A stretch of DNA of 64,000 nucleotides from Actinomadura rayongensis (GTDB taxonomy: Bacteria; Actinomycetota; Actinomycetes; Streptosporangiales; Streptosporangiaceae), in contig NZ_WUTW01000002.1 of NCBI RefSeq assembly GCF_009831215.1, positions 62,001 to 126,000 on the forward strand, in the 5' to 3' direction. Below the pieces are notes generated by a model. It was given only the letters and a program-made list of their open reading frames with translations. It had not been told where the DNA came from and searched no databases. The translations under genes were made by a program, and so were the position numbers. Shown here piece after piece: positions 54,640-63,905 of the stretch. Positions within the stretch are counted from its first letter, which is position 1, and each line of letters opens with the position of its first letter.

Positions 54640-55584
54640 TCACTGCATGCCTCCCTCGCGGGAGCGGAGGGCGGTGGAGCGGGCGCGCCAGCCGGCGACG
54701 GTGGACGGGACCTCGCTCGGGACGCCGGGACGGTCCTCGCGGCCGGCGAGGAAGCGGTCGGGCAGTTCGTGGCGCGCCAGGCGCCGCAGCCACAGGAAGC
54801 CGAGCGCGTACAGGCCGATGACCACGCACAGGACGAGCTGCCCGAGGAAGTCGTCGTACGGCTCGACGTAGGAGTGGTTGAACACCGCGAGCGCGATGGC
54901 CGTCCCGACCGAGACGCCGACGACGATCCGGACGCTGCGCCGCGTCGAGCGCCGGTCGGCCTCCACGCGGCGCCGCATGTCCAGCTCGGCGCGCGCGGAC
55001 GTCGCCAGCGCGCCGAGCATGTCGCGCAGGCCCGGGCCGCGCAGCTTGGCGTTCAGGATCAGGGCCGCGACGACGAGGTCGGCGGACGGGTCGTCCAGGT
55101 CGTCGGCGAACCGGCGCAGCGCCTCGGGCATCGGCACGCGGGTGTGCAGGCGGTCGACGAGGTCGCGCAGCGGGCGCTGGAGCGCGGGCGCCGCCGCGCG
55201 CAGCGACGCGGGGATCGCCTGCTCGAGCCCGACCGCGCCCGCGATCGTGTCGCGCAGCGACTCCGCCCACGCGGCCAGGCCCTCCAGCCGCGCCATCCCG
55301 GTCCGCTCCTCGGCGGCGCCGCCCGCCAGGCCGTTCCAGGCGAGGACGAGCGCGCCCGTCCCGAGCGCCGCCATCGGCCAGCGCGTCACGACGAGCACCG
55401 CGGCCCCGGCGAGCACGGCGACGGCGGTGCGGGTCGTGAGGGTGCGGATCATCTCCTCGCGGCGCCGCGCCCGGTCGGGGCCGCGCCGCACCGGCATCCC
55501 GCGCAGGCTCGCGACCAGCAGCAGGATCCCGCCGCCCGCGAGCGCGCCCGCCGCGATCGCCAGCACGACGTCAGCCGAGTACAT
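54640..55584 (-). CDS. tadB: TadB-like pilus platform protein
   Basis: 314 residues, ATG start. A T2SF-family protein with N-terminal helices (VVLAIAAGALAGGGILLLVA), a middle pair (60-100), the cytosolic core GLEQAIPASLRAAAPALQRP with PSADLVVAALILNAKLRGPG, and two C-terminal helices. It pairs with TadC in the Tad platform. It lies 24 bp after tadA, so it is in the same operon. Confidence 0.92.
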   Translation of the reverse strand: MYSADVVLAIAAGALAGGGILLLVASLRGMPVRRGPDRARRREEMIRTLTTRTAVAVLAGAAVLVVTRWPMAALGTGALVLAWNGLAGGAAEERTGMARLEGLAAWAESLRDTIAGAVGLEQAIPASLRAAAPALQRPLRDLVDRLHTRVPMPEALRRFADDLDDPSADLVVAALILNAKLRGPGLRDMLGALATSARAELDMRRRVEADRRSTRRSVRIVVGVSVGTAIALAVFNHSYVEPYDDFLGQLVLCVVIGLYALGFLWLRRLARHELPDRFLAGREDRPGVPSEVPSTVAGWRARSTALRSREGGMQ

Positions 55585-55608
55585 CGCGCCCCCTCACCAC
55601 GGGCTCCC

Positions 55609-56913
55609 TCACCACTGGACGGCCTCCCGCGCCGGGTCGTAGCCGTACTCGGCGAGGTCGTCGGCGCAGGCGATCGGCGCGTGCGGGACGGCCGAGCCGT
55701 CCGGGCCGAGCGCGAACACCTCCGACGACAGCACCCGCCCGTCGCTGCCCGTCACCTCCCGGACGCTCGCGACGTACCGGCGCAGCCGCCCGCCGCGCGC
55801 GTAGTCGTTGCGCTTCTCGATGAACACCACGAAGTCGATGGCGCCCGCGATGAGCATGTGCGTCGCCTCGACGGGCAGCCGCTCCTCGGACTGGATCGCG
55901 TACGTCGCGATGCGGTTGAACACCTCCGCCGACGAGTTGGCGTGGATCGTGGACAGCGAGCCGTCGTTGCCCTGCGTCATCGCGTTGAGCATCGTGACGA
56001 TCTCGTCGCCGAGCACCTCGCCGACGATCACGCGGGACGGGTTCATGCGCAGCGACCGCCGCACGAGGTCCGCCATCGAGATCAGGCCCTGGCCCTCGGA
56101 GTTCGGCAGCCGCTGTTCGAACGCGACGACGTTCGGGTGCAGCTCGGGGAACGCGTCCAGCCCGAGTTCCAGCGCCCGCTCGACGGTGATCAGCCGCTCG
56201 TGCGGGGGGATCTCGTTGGCGATGGCGCGCAGCAGCGTCGTCTTGCCCGCGTTGGTCGCCCCGGCGATCATGATGTTCTTGCGGGCGTGGACGGCCGCGC
56301 GGAAGAACCGGCCCAGCTCGGCGCTGAACGTCCCGGTCCCGACGAGGTCGGCGAGGAACACCTTGCCGAGGCGGGCGCGGCGGATCGACAGCGCGGGCCG
56401 GACGGTCACGTCCATCACCGCCGAGAGTCGCGACCCGTCCGGGAGGCGCAGGTCCAGCTCGGGGTTGGCGGTGTCGAACGGACGCGACGACAGCCCGCTG
56501 TAGGCCGCGAGGATCTGGATCAGCTCGACCAGTTCCTCGTCGCTCTCGGCGACGGGCTCGCCCATGACCTCGCGTCCGTCGGCGTACCCGATGAACACGC
56601 GGTCGCAGCCGTTGATGTCGATGTTCTCGATCTCGGGGTCCTCCAGCAGCGGCTGGAGCCGGCCGACGCCGAACAGCGCCGCGTGGACGCCCGCGGCGAG
56701 CGCCTCTTCCTCCTCGGCGTTCGGCGGACGGCGCCCGGACGTGATCTCGCCGCGCGCGTACTCCTCCAGGACCTGCCCGATGAGCGCGCGGGCGAACTGG
56801 CGCTCGTCCTCGCCCGACATCGGCGCGAGGCCGTGCGCGGCGTCGAGGCGCCGCTGCTGGGCGAGCCGGTCGCCGACCTCCTGGCGGAGCCGTTTGACGA
56901 GTCCGTGGTCCAC
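55609..56913 (-). CDS. tadA: TadA secretion/pilus ATPase
   Basis: 434 residues from the GTG at 56913, which shares a base with the upstream stop (TAGTG). The frame is open upstream, but that part overlaps the TadZ-like gene. GspE/VirB11-type ATPase: Walker A GATNAGKTTLLRA with Lys224, the Asp box ITVERALELGL, Walker B SRVIVGEVLGDEIVTMLNAM, and the His box TIHANSS. An N-terminal helical domain and VGRLQPLLEDPEIENIDING belong to the TadA/CpaF family. It powers pilus assembly. Confidence 0.96.
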   Translation of the reverse strand: MDHGLVKRLRQEVGDRLAQQRRLDAAHGLAPMSGEDERQFARALIGQVLEEYARGEITSGRRPPNAEEEEALAAGVHAALFGVGRLQPLLEDPEIENIDINGCDRVFIGYADGREVMGEPVAESDEELVELIQILAAYSGLSSRPFDTANPELDLRLPDGSRLSAVMDVTVRPALSIRRARLGKVFLADLVGTGTFSAELGRFFRAAVHARKNIMIAGATNAGKTTLLRAIANEIPPHERLITVERALELGLDAFPELHPNVVAFEQRLPNSEGQGLISMADLVRRSLRMNPSRVIVGEVLGDEIVTMLNAMTQGNDGSLSTIHANSSAEVFNRIATYAIQSEERLPVEATHMLIAGAIDFVVFIEKRNDYARGGRLRRYVASVREVTGSDGRVLSSEVFALGPDGSAVPHAPIACADDLAEYGYDPAREAVQW

Positions 56914-57770
56914 TAGCGCCTCCCGTCCTCGACGAGCGGCGCCGTGTCGGCGGGCGGCCGGGCCGTGCCGGCGACGACGCGTCCGGCCAGGTCGGCGGCG
57001 GCCTCGCGCGCGGAGCGGATGAGCAGCGAGCGGTCGAGCCGGCCGCCCCACCGGCCGCCGAGCAGGTCGGCGCCCTTGGGGTCGAGGGCGAGCCCGCCGA
57101 GGACGCTCACCGACGGCGCCGCCGGGCCGGGGCGCGCGGGGTCGGCCTGGCCCGCGAGGCGGCGGCGCGTCCCGGCGAGGATGCGGTCCACCTCGGCGAC
57201 CGAGCCGCGGAACGCGCGCGGGTCGGCGAGGACGACCACCCCGAGCGGCGGCCCGCCGCGCAGCTCCTCCCCCAGCACCGCGACGCGTTCGCGCAGGTGG
57301 GCGACCTGTTCCAGGGTGGCGCGGGTGACGAGCACGACGAGGTCGGCCTCGCGCATGAGGTCCAGCAGCGGGCTGCCCGCGCCGAGCCGGCCGCAGTCGG
57401 CGAGGACGTCCACCGTCCCGAGCCCGGCGAACGCGCGCCCGAGCGGGCCCCACAGCCACGTCATCGCCTGCGCCTGCTCGGCGCTGGTCAGCCCGACGAG
57501 GACGTCGAGGCCGCCGACGAGCCGCTGGCAGTGCTCGGCGATCTGGTCGGGGCGCAGGCCGCGCCGGGCGGTCGCGGCGAGGCTGAGCAGGCCGCGCGAC
57601 GGGTTGAGCATGCCGCCGTCGTCCTCGGCGGGCAGCCGGTAGACGAGGTCGCCGCCCGCCTGGTCGCACTCGGCGACCAGGACCGGACGCGGCCAGACCG
57701 CGCCGAGCGCCACGGCGGCCGTCGTGACGCCGGGCGCTCCCTTGTCGGCGGCGAGGGCGATGAGGGCCAC
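56913..57770 (-). CDS. TadZ/CpaE-like MinD-family protein
   Basis: 285 residues, GTG start. The N-terminus is a SIMIBI fold (ALIALAADKGAPGVTTAAVA), but the P-loop lysine just before the Thr pair is replaced (KGAPGVTT instead of KGGxGKTT). The chain therefore probably binds nucleotide weakly or not at all. VLVAECDQAGGDLVYRL and VDVLADCGRLGAGSPLLDLM match the switch and Walker B regions. TadZ/CpaE proteins place the pilus machine in the cell and are often degenerate in this way. It stands just before tadA, with one base shared. Confidence 0.85.
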   Translation of the reverse strand: MALIALAADKGAPGVTTAAVALGAVWPRPVLVAECDQAGGDLVYRLPAEDDGGMLNPSRGLLSLAATARRGLRPDQIAEHCQRLVGGLDVLVGLTSAEQAQAMTWLWGPLGRAFAGLGTVDVLADCGRLGAGSPLLDLMREADLVVLVTRATLEQVAHLRERVAVLGEELRGGPPLGVVVLADPRAFRGSVAEVDRILAGTRRRLAGQADPARPGPAAPSVSVLGGLALDPKGADLLGGRWGGRLDRSLLIRSAREAAADLAGRVVAGTARPPADTAPLVEDGRR

Positions 57771-57772
57771 GG

Positions 57773-58642
57773 TCAGTTCCCCGCGCTCGGGCTGACGCCG
57801 GTGTTCGGCGCGTTGCCCGTCGGCTGCTGGTTCTTGCCCGCCGGGGGCAGGTCGCCGCCGCCCTGCGTCGTCGGGATCCTGGTGCCCTGCGGCAGCAGCG
57901 CCACCGCGACCGCGCCGAGCGACGCGGCCTGCGCCACCTTCGCGGCCTCGTCCGCCGGGACGGCCACGTCCAGCGTGGTCTGGTCGCCGCCGCCGATCTT
58001 GCCGGAGTCGCCCCGGCTGAGGTCCATGACGATCGCGTCGCCGGACAGGACGGTTCCGGTGCGTCCCCCGCCCGACCCGCCCCCTCCGGCCGCGACCGCG
58101 TAGAGCGCGACCCGGGCGCCGACCGTCACGCCGCCGGGGAACTGGCCGGGTTTCAGCGCGAGCCCGACGACGACCCGGCCGCGCGCCGCGTCGTCGTCCC
58201 GGCTGACCATGCCGTTCGTCAGCAGCGCGCCCTTCACCAGCGGCACCGCCGCGTACGCCTGGATGACTTTGGCGCGCTCCGACCAGGCGATGAAGTAGTC
58301 GTCGCCGGTGTCGCCGACCTGGACCTCCTGCAGCGCGGACGCCGGGATGCGCTGGCCCGCCGCGACGGGCTGCGCGATGCGGATCGCCGACACCCGCTGC
58401 CCGCTGGCCATCACCAGGTACGCGCTGGTCAGGGCGCCGCCGAGAATGAGCAGGACGGCGAGGGCCGCGAGCGCGGGACGCCGTTCGCGCGGCGCCACCG
58501 GCAGCCGCTGGCCGCCCGCCGCGCCGAGCCCGGATCCGCCGAGGCCGCCCGTCCCGCCGGGAGGGTTCAACGAGACCCCGCCGCCGCGGGGGGAGTCGCC
58601 TCCCGCGACCGCCGACTGGTTGGACTTCATCGCGCTGGCCAC
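57773..58642 (-). CDS. CpaB/RcpC-like SAF-domain protein
   Basis: 289 residues from a GTG at 58642 preceded closely by GGGAAGGAG; ATG 58630 and ATG 58702 are alternatives. A Gly/Pro-rich cytosolic start, one membrane helix (ALAALAVLLILGGALTSAYL), then a SAF domain (RIAQPVAAGQRIPASALQEV with AYAAVPLVKGALLTNGMVS). The C-terminus is Gly/Pro-rich. CpaB/RcpC proteins act on the outside of the Tad machine and may bind cell-wall glycans. It is the first gene of the reverse operon, 2 bp before the TadZ-like gene. Confidence 0.85.
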   Translation of the reverse strand: MASAMKSNQSAVAGGDSPRGGGVSLNPPGGTGGLGGSGLGAAGGQRLPVAPRERRPALAALAVLLILGGALTSAYLVMASGQRVSAIRIAQPVAAGQRIPASALQEVQVGDTGDDYFIAWSERAKVIQAYAAVPLVKGALLTNGMVSRDDDAARGRVVVGLALKPGQFPGGVTVGARVALYAVAAGGGGSGGGRTGTVLSGDAIVMDLSRGDSGKIGGGDQTTLDVAVPADEAAKVAQAASLGAVAVALLPQGTRIPTTQGGGDLPPAGKNQQPTGNAPNTGVSPSAGN

Positions 58643-58767
58643 CGCTCCTTCCCGTCCGGCGTGCGCCGCCGGCCGAGATTTGCCGCCTGTCGAGCGATCC
58701 ATGCTCGCGGTGATCGCGAGGTCACGTCAATGCGTTCGGCGCGGCGAAGCCGGGCCGTGACGGAACG

Positions 58768-58814
58768 CACCGGTCTGACCAGTGCATTTCGCGGCCACAC
58801 CGGTTCTGACCACC
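58768..58814. promoter_or_regulatory. repeated CACCGGT-CTGACCA sites upstream of the Tad operon
   Basis: CACCGGTCTGACCA (58768) recurs as CACCGGTTCTGACCA (58798), 30 bp apart, and the second runs into CCACCGGTGAC. A TAGGAT -10-like box for the reverse strand lies at 58844-58849. The 422-bp divergent region 58643-59064 holds no gene I can support; a TAATTA box at 59007-59012 may serve the forward gene. Confidence 0.4.
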
Positions 58815-59064
58815 GGTGACATGATCCACTGACAGTCATCCGAATCCTAGACGCATTTGTCATGATCTGCTGGGCTTCGCGCAAATCGGGCCGGGAGGTC
58901 GGTCGGGGTCGGTTGGTCGGGGGAAAGCACGGGAGGGCGGCCGGGGTCGGCCGGTCGGGGAAACCCGAGGCCGCGCGACGGGACCCGCAGACCCGGCGGG
59001 GCCGAGTAATTAAGCTGACCCGAACGCCGGGGCTCCCGGCGGCCGGGGCGACGAAGGGGCTCGA

Positions 59065-62000
59065 ATGCGGATCTCGTGTACCGCGCTCACCGGGGACGGT
59101 CCCCGGGACGTCGTGATCCATGTCGATTCCGAAATGACGGTCGACGGCGTCGCGCGCTCGCTGCACGGAACGCTGAATGGCGCCGCGTCCCCTGACGAGA
59201 TCGTTTCCGCCGTTCCCGCGCCGCGTTTCGCCACCGACGCGCGTTCGGGCGGGGTCGCCGCCGCCCCGCCCGCGGGCAGCCCTGTCAAGGAGCGGCGCGC
59301 CCTGTGGATGGACGGCCGGATGCTCGACCCCGAGGCGCTGGCCGTCCGTGAACTGCGCGACGGCGCGGTGCTGGCCGTCGAGGAGCGCACCGCCGCCGCG
59401 ACCGTCCTCACCGAGCCGACCGGGCTGGCCGAGATCCGCGTCGTCGGCGGACCCGCGGCCGGGACCGTCCACCGGCTCGGGCTCGGCGTCGGGACGCTCG
59501 GCTCGGGCGCGGCGGTCGACATCACCGTCCCCGACCCGGGCATCCCCGCCGCGTCGCTGCGGATCACCGTCGCCCGCGACCAGGTGCTGGTCGAGCCGTC
59601 CGCGCACACGACCGCGCTGCTGGACGGCGAACCGCTGCCGTCCGGCCGGTCGCACTGGCCGCCGGGCGGGATGCTGACCGTCGGCGCGACCGTCCTCACG
59701 CAGGTCCCGAGCGCCCCGCCGGACACGCATCTGGAGCCGCTGCCCGGCGGCGGGCTGGCGTTCAACCGGCCGCCCCGGCTGCGTCCCGCCGGACGGACCC
59801 GGTCGCTCGCGGTGCCGCGCCGTCCCGAGCGGGACCCGCGCGAGCGGCTGCGGCTGTTCGGCGCGCTGCTGTTCTCCGCGTTCGGCCTGGTCATGGCGTT
59901 CGGGCTCGGGCAGTGGTGGTGGGCGCTGTTCGCGCTGGCGTGGCCGCTCACGGCCGTCGGCGAATGGCTCGGCGACCGGCTGTACGGGCGCAAGTCGTAC
60001 AAGAAGGCGCTGCGCGAGTACCAGGCGCGCGCCGACGCGTTCGGCGGCGAGCTGGACCGGCTGCGCCGCGAGGACCAGGCCGAGCGCCGCGCCGCGTCCC
60101 CCGACCCGGCCGAGATCCTGCTGACCGCGACCGGCCCCCGGCGGCGGCTGTGGGAGCGCCGCGCGGACGACCCCGACGCGCTGCACCTGCGGCTCGGCCT
60201 CGCCGACCTGCCCGCCGCGATCGACCTCCTCGACGCCGGGGAGGACGCGGACACCCGGGTTCCGCTCGCCCGGCTCGTCCCGGTCGCCCTGCCGCTGCCG
60301 GACTACGGCGTGCTCGGCGTCACCGGGCCGCGCGGCGCCGGTCGCGGGCTCGCGCGCTGGCTCGTCGCGCAGGCCGCCGCCCTGCACAGCCCGCGCGACC
60401 TGTCGATCGTCGTCCTCACCGCCGGGGACGCCGCCGCCGGGGACGCGTGGAACTGGGTGCGCTGGCTGCCGCACTGCTCGCCGCGCTCGGGCGAGGAGTG
60501 CGCGGCGCTCGTCGGGACCGACCCCGAGTCCGTCGCGCACCGCATCACCGAACTGGCCATCCACCTGACCGAGCGGCGCCGCGCCGCGCAGGCCGCCGGG
60601 GCGGGCGCGCCGCCCGTCTTCGGGAACATCCTGCTCGTGCTGGACGGCGCGCGGGCGCTGCGGCGCGTCCCCGGGATGCCGATGCTGCTGGCGCGCGGCG
60701 CCGAGTTCGGCATCCACGCGATCTGCCTGGACGACGAGGAGCGCCTGCTGCCCGAGGAGTGCTCCGCCGTCGCCGCCCTCGACCCGGAGAACCCGGTCAC
60801 GCTGCGGCTGCGCGGCGACGGCCTCGACGCCGCCGCGACCGTCCTCGCCGACCAGGTCTCGGTGGCGTGGGCGGAACGGCTCGGCCGCGCGCTCGCGCCC
60901 GTCCGCGACGTGTCCCGCGACGACGGCGAGGAGGCCCTGCCCGGCGAGGTCCGGCTGCTGGACCTGCTCGACATGCCCGACCCGACCGCCGAGCACGTCC
61001 TGCGCGCGTGGTCGGCGGACGGCGGACGGTCCACGCGCGTGCCGGTCGGCGTCGGCGCGGACGGCGTCCACTTCCTCGACCTGCGCGCCGACGGGCCGCA
61101 CGGCCTCATCGCGGGCACCACCGGCGCGGGCAAGTCCGAGCTGCTCCAGACGTTGATCGCGGGGCTCGCCGTCGCGAACCGGCCGGACGAGCTGACGTTC
61201 GTCCTCATCGACTACAAGGGCGGCGCCGCGTTCAAGGACTGCGCGAAGCTGCCGCACACCGTCGGGATGGTCACCGACCTGGACGGCCACTCCACCGAGC
61301 GCGCGCTGGAGTCGCTGGCCGCCGAGCTGCGCCGGCGCGAGGAGATCCTGCTCGCGGCGGGCGCCAAGGACCTGGACGACTACAACGACCTGCGCGCCGC
61401 CGATCCCGGACGGCAGGCCGTCCCCCGGCTGCTGCTGGTCATCGACGAGTTCGCCGCGATGATCGGCGAGCTGCCCGACTTCCTCGCCGGGCTCGTGGAC
61501 ATCGGACGGCGCGGGCGGTCCCTCGGCGTCCACCTGCTGCTCGCCACGCAGCGGCCCGCGGGCGTCGTCACCGCCGACATCCGGGCGAACACGAACCTGC
61601 GGATCGTCCTGCGGGTCACCGACGCCGAGGAGTCGCGCGACCTGCTCGGCACGGCCGACGCGGCGCAGATCTCCAAGGCGACGCCGGGACGCTGCCACGT
61701 CCGGTCGGGGGCGGGCGCGGCGAAGGCCGTCCAGTCCGCGCGCGTCGGCGGACGGCGGCCGGGCGCTGGGCCGTCCGGGCGGGGGCCGGTCGTCCGGCCG
61801 CTGCCGTGGGCGGGTCTCGGCCACCCGTTCCCGGGCGGCGAGGACCCGTCCGACGACGGGACGATGCTCACCGACCTCGCCGTGCTCGTCCAGGCCGTGG
61901 ACGAGGCCGCGCGCCGGTCCCGCATCCCGCGCCAGCCGTCGCCGTGGCTGACGCCGCTGCCCGACCGCGTCCGGCTGACGCCGCGCACCGCCGCGGGCGG

Positions 62001-63552
62001 CTCGGTCGTGGACGTCCCGCCGATCCCGTTCGGGATCACCGACCTGCCCGCCGTCCAGTCCCGCGAGCCGCTGCTGCTGGACCTCGCGGGCGGCGGCCAC
62101 CTCTACGTCGCCGGGACGGCCCGCTCCGGCCGCTCCACCGCGCTGCGCACGCTCGCCGGGTCGCTGGCCGGGTCGTGCTCGCCCTACGACGTCCACCTCT
62201 ACGCGATCGACTGCGGCGCGGGCGCGCTGCTGCCGCTCGTGTCCCTGCCGCACTGCGGGGCCGTCGTCGGACGCGAGCAGCTCGACCGGTGCGAACGCCT
62301 GATCGTCGCGCTGTCGGCGGAGGTCTCCCGGCGGCAGCAGCTCCTCGCGGGCGCCGGGTTCGCGTCGCTCGCCGAACAGCGCGCCGCCGTCGCCGCGACC
62401 GACCGCCTCCCGTGGATGGTCCTGCTGCTGGACCGCTGGGAGGCGTTCGTCGCCGCGTTCGAGCACTACGACTACGGACGCCTCGTCGACCAGATCCTGC
62501 GCCTGCTGCGCGAGGGCGCCGCGGTCGGCCTGCGCGCGGTGTTCACCGGCGACCGCTCCGGCCTGGGCGGCCAGATCTCGACGGTGTTCGACCGGCGCCT
62601 GATCCTGCGGATGGCCGACCCCAACGACTACGGCTACGCGGGCCTCCAGCCCCGCCAGGTGCCCGCCGCGATGCCGCCCGGCCGCGCCCTGGAACACCTG
62701 GCCCCCGGCATTCCGCTGCGCGAATCCCAGATCGGGCTGCTCGGCGAGGACGCGTCCGGCGCCGCCCAGGTCACCGCGCTGCAGGAGATCGGCCGCGCGT
62801 GCGTGAGCCGCTACGGCAAGCTGCCCCGCCGCCAGCGCCCCCTGCACGTGGACGAACTGCCCGTCCGCGTCACCTACCGCGAAGCGATGGCCCTGGACCC
62901 GGACTTCCTGGCCCCGTCCGCCCTCTGGGCCCTGGTGGGCGTGGGCGGCGACACCCTGGCCCCCGTGGGCGTGGACCTCCTCAACGAGGGCCCGGGCTTC
63001 GTCGTGGCGGGCCCCCCGCGCACCGGCCGCTCCACGACCCTCTGGACGATCGTCTGCTCCCTGCTGGACCCCGCCGTGGCAGGCGGCTTGGTCCCCGTCG
63101 TCCTGGTGACCCCGCGCCGCTCTCCCCTACGCCAGCTGGCCGGACGCCCGGGCGTCCTGGCCGTCCTGGACGCCGACGCCACCGCCGAAGACCTGGAGGC
63201 CGCCGTCCAGGGCGAGCACCGCTACGTCGTGGTCGTGGACGACGCGGAACTCCTGGACGAGACCGAGCTGGACGACGCCCTGCGCGATGCCCTCCGCACC
63301 GCCCGCGACGGCGAACACGCGGTCGTCCTGGGCGGCACCACCGCCGACCTGAACCGCGGCTACCGGGGCTTCCTCCCCGAGGCCCGCCGCTCCCGCTCGG
63401 GCGTCCTGCTCTCCGTGGACACCCCGGAGGACGGAGAACTCTTCGGCCTGCGCCTCCCCCGCAACGCGTCCCTGGGCGGCCCGACCGGCCGGGGCCTCTT
63501 CGTCGCGACGGGCGTCACCACCCAGATCCAGGTGGCCCTTCCCCTGAGCTGA
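59065..63552 (+). CDS. essC: EssC-type T7SS motor ATPase with FHA domain
   Basis: 1495 residues, ATG start. Residues 1-110 are a ubiquitin-like domain, 120-220 FHA-like (GLAEIRVVGGPAAGTVHRLG), and two membrane helices lie at about 262-302 (FGALLFSAFGLVMAFGLG, WWWALFALAWPL). FtsK/SpoIIIE domains follow. The first full one has an intact P-loop, GTTGAGKSELL at about 684, plus LLLVIDEFAAMIGELPDFL. The next two are degenerate, with Arg for the P-loop Lys: GTARSGRST at about 1017 and GPPRTGRST at 1316. This is the Firmicutes EssC plan rather than the EccC plan. It faces a WXG100 gene, the likely substrate. EccB/EccD partners are absent here. Confidence 0.92.
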   Translation: MRISCTALTGDGPRDVVIHVDSEMTVDGVARSLHGTLNGAASPDEIVSAVPAPRFATDARSGGVAAAPPAGSPVKERRALWMDGRMLDPEALAVRELRDGAVLAVEERTAAATVLTEPTGLAEIRVVGGPAAGTVHRLGLGVGTLGSGAAVDITVPDPGIPAASLRITVARDQVLVEPSAHTTALLDGEPLPSGRSHWPPGGMLTVGATVLTQVPSAPPDTHLEPLPGGGLAFNRPPRLRPAGRTRSLAVPRRPERDPRERLRLFGALLFSAFGLVMAFGLGQWWWALFALAWPLTAVGEWLGDRLYGRKSYKKALREYQARADAFGGELDRLRREDQAERRAASPDPAEILLTATGPRRRLWERRADDPDALHLRLGLADLPAAIDLLDAGEDADTRVPLARLVPVALPLPDYGVLGVTGPRGAGRGLARWLVAQAAALHSPRDLSIVVLTAGDAAAGDAWNWVRWLPHCSPRSGEECAALVGTDPESVAHRITELAIHLTERRRAAQAAGAGAPPVFGNILLVLDGARALRRVPGMPMLLARGAEFGIHAICLDDEERLLPEECSAVAALDPENPVTLRLRGDGLDAAATVLADQVSVAWAERLGRALAPVRDVSRDDGEEALPGEVRLLDLLDMPDPTAEHVLRAWSADGGRSTRVPVGVGADGVHFLDLRADGPHGLIAGTTGAGKSELLQTLIAGLAVANRPDELTFVLIDYKGGAAFKDCAKLPHTVGMVTDLDGHSTERALESLAAELRRREEILLAAGAKDLDDYNDLRAADPGRQAVPRLLLVIDEFAAMIGELPDFLAGLVDIGRRGRSLGVHLLLATQRPAGVVTADIRANTNLRIVLRVTDAEESRDLLGTADAAQISKATPGRCHVRSGAGAAKAVQSARVGGRRPGAGPSGRGPVVRPLPWAGLGHPFPGGEDPSDDGTMLTDLAVLVQAVDEAARRSRIPRQPSPWLTPLPDRVRLTPRTAAGGSVVDVPPIPFGITDLPAVQSREPLLLDLAGGGHLYVAGTARSGRSTALRTLAGSLAGSCSPYDVHLYAIDCGAGALLPLVSLPHCGAVVGREQLDRCERLIVALSAEVSRRQQLLAGAGFASLAEQRAAVAATDRLPWMVLLLDRWEAFVAAFEHYDYGRLVDQILRLLREGAAVGLRAVFTGDRSGLGGQISTVFDRRLILRMADPNDYGYAGLQPRQVPAAMPPGRALEHLAPGIPLRESQIGLLGEDASGAAQVTALQEIGRACVSRYGKLPRRQRPLHVDELPVRVTYREAMALDPDFLAPSALWALVGVGGDTLAPVGVDLLNEGPGFVVAGPPRTGRSTTLWTIVCSLLDPAVAGGLVPVVLVTPRRSPLRQLAGRPGVLAVLDADATAEDLEAAVQGEHRYVVVVDDAELLDETELDDALRDALRTARDGEHAVVLGGTTADLNRGYRGFLPEARRSRSGVLLSVDTPEDGELFGLRLPRNASLGGPTGRGLFVATGVTTQIQVALPLS

Positions 63553-63580
63553 CCGGCCGCGCGGGCGGGGGCGGGAAAGG

Positions 63581-63617
63581 GCGGATCCCGGCCTCGGGGG
63601 GATGGGCCGGGATCCGC
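63581..63617. terminator. bidirectional hairpin between essC and WXG100 genes
   Basis: A perfect 13-bp stem GCGGATCCCGGCC / GGCCGGGATCCGC with an 11-nt loop (63594-63604) lies between the convergent genes. No T tract is present, as often in high-GC actinobacteria. Confidence 0.75.
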
Positions 63618-63632
63618 GGTCTCGCGGGTCGG

Positions 63633-63905
63633 CTAGCGGGTGGCCGCCTCGATGTTCTGGCGGGAGCGGCGGATGTCCTGGCCGCCCTGCTCCAGGGCCA
63701 GGGCCATCTTGTCGAAGGCCGCCTTCGCCTCGGCCCAGGTGGAGCGGAAGCGGTCGGCGCCCGGGCCCCACCAGATCTCGGTGCTGCTCACGGTGCGTCC
63801 GTTGAGGTCTTTGATGAGGGCGTCGAGGTTGCGCGCGTGCTTGCTGAAGATGCGCGACAGCTCCTCGAGTTCCCCGATGCTCGCTCCGCGTCGGTCTCCG
63901 CTCAT
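63633..63905 (-). CDS. WXG100 family protein near the EssC-type motor
   Basis: 90 residues, ATG start. A two-helix plan with turn EIWWGPGADRFRSTW (W-x-G), then KAAFDKMALALEQGGQDIRR. The size is right for WXG100. It is convergent with essC and separated from it by a hairpin. The upstream side (63906-64000) has no other visible gene and may hold its promoter. It is probably exported by, or partners substrates of, the EssC-type motor. Confidence 0.92.
   Translation of the reverse strand: MSGDRRGASIGELEELSRIFSKHARNLDALIKDLNGRTVSSTEIWWGPGADRFRSTWAEAKAAFDKMALALEQGGQDIRRSRQNIEAATR

Noticed and set aside
58627-62847. 1406-codon reverse frame opposite essC
   Set aside because: Same type of high-GC mirror frame; the forward frame has the FHA and FtsK motifs.
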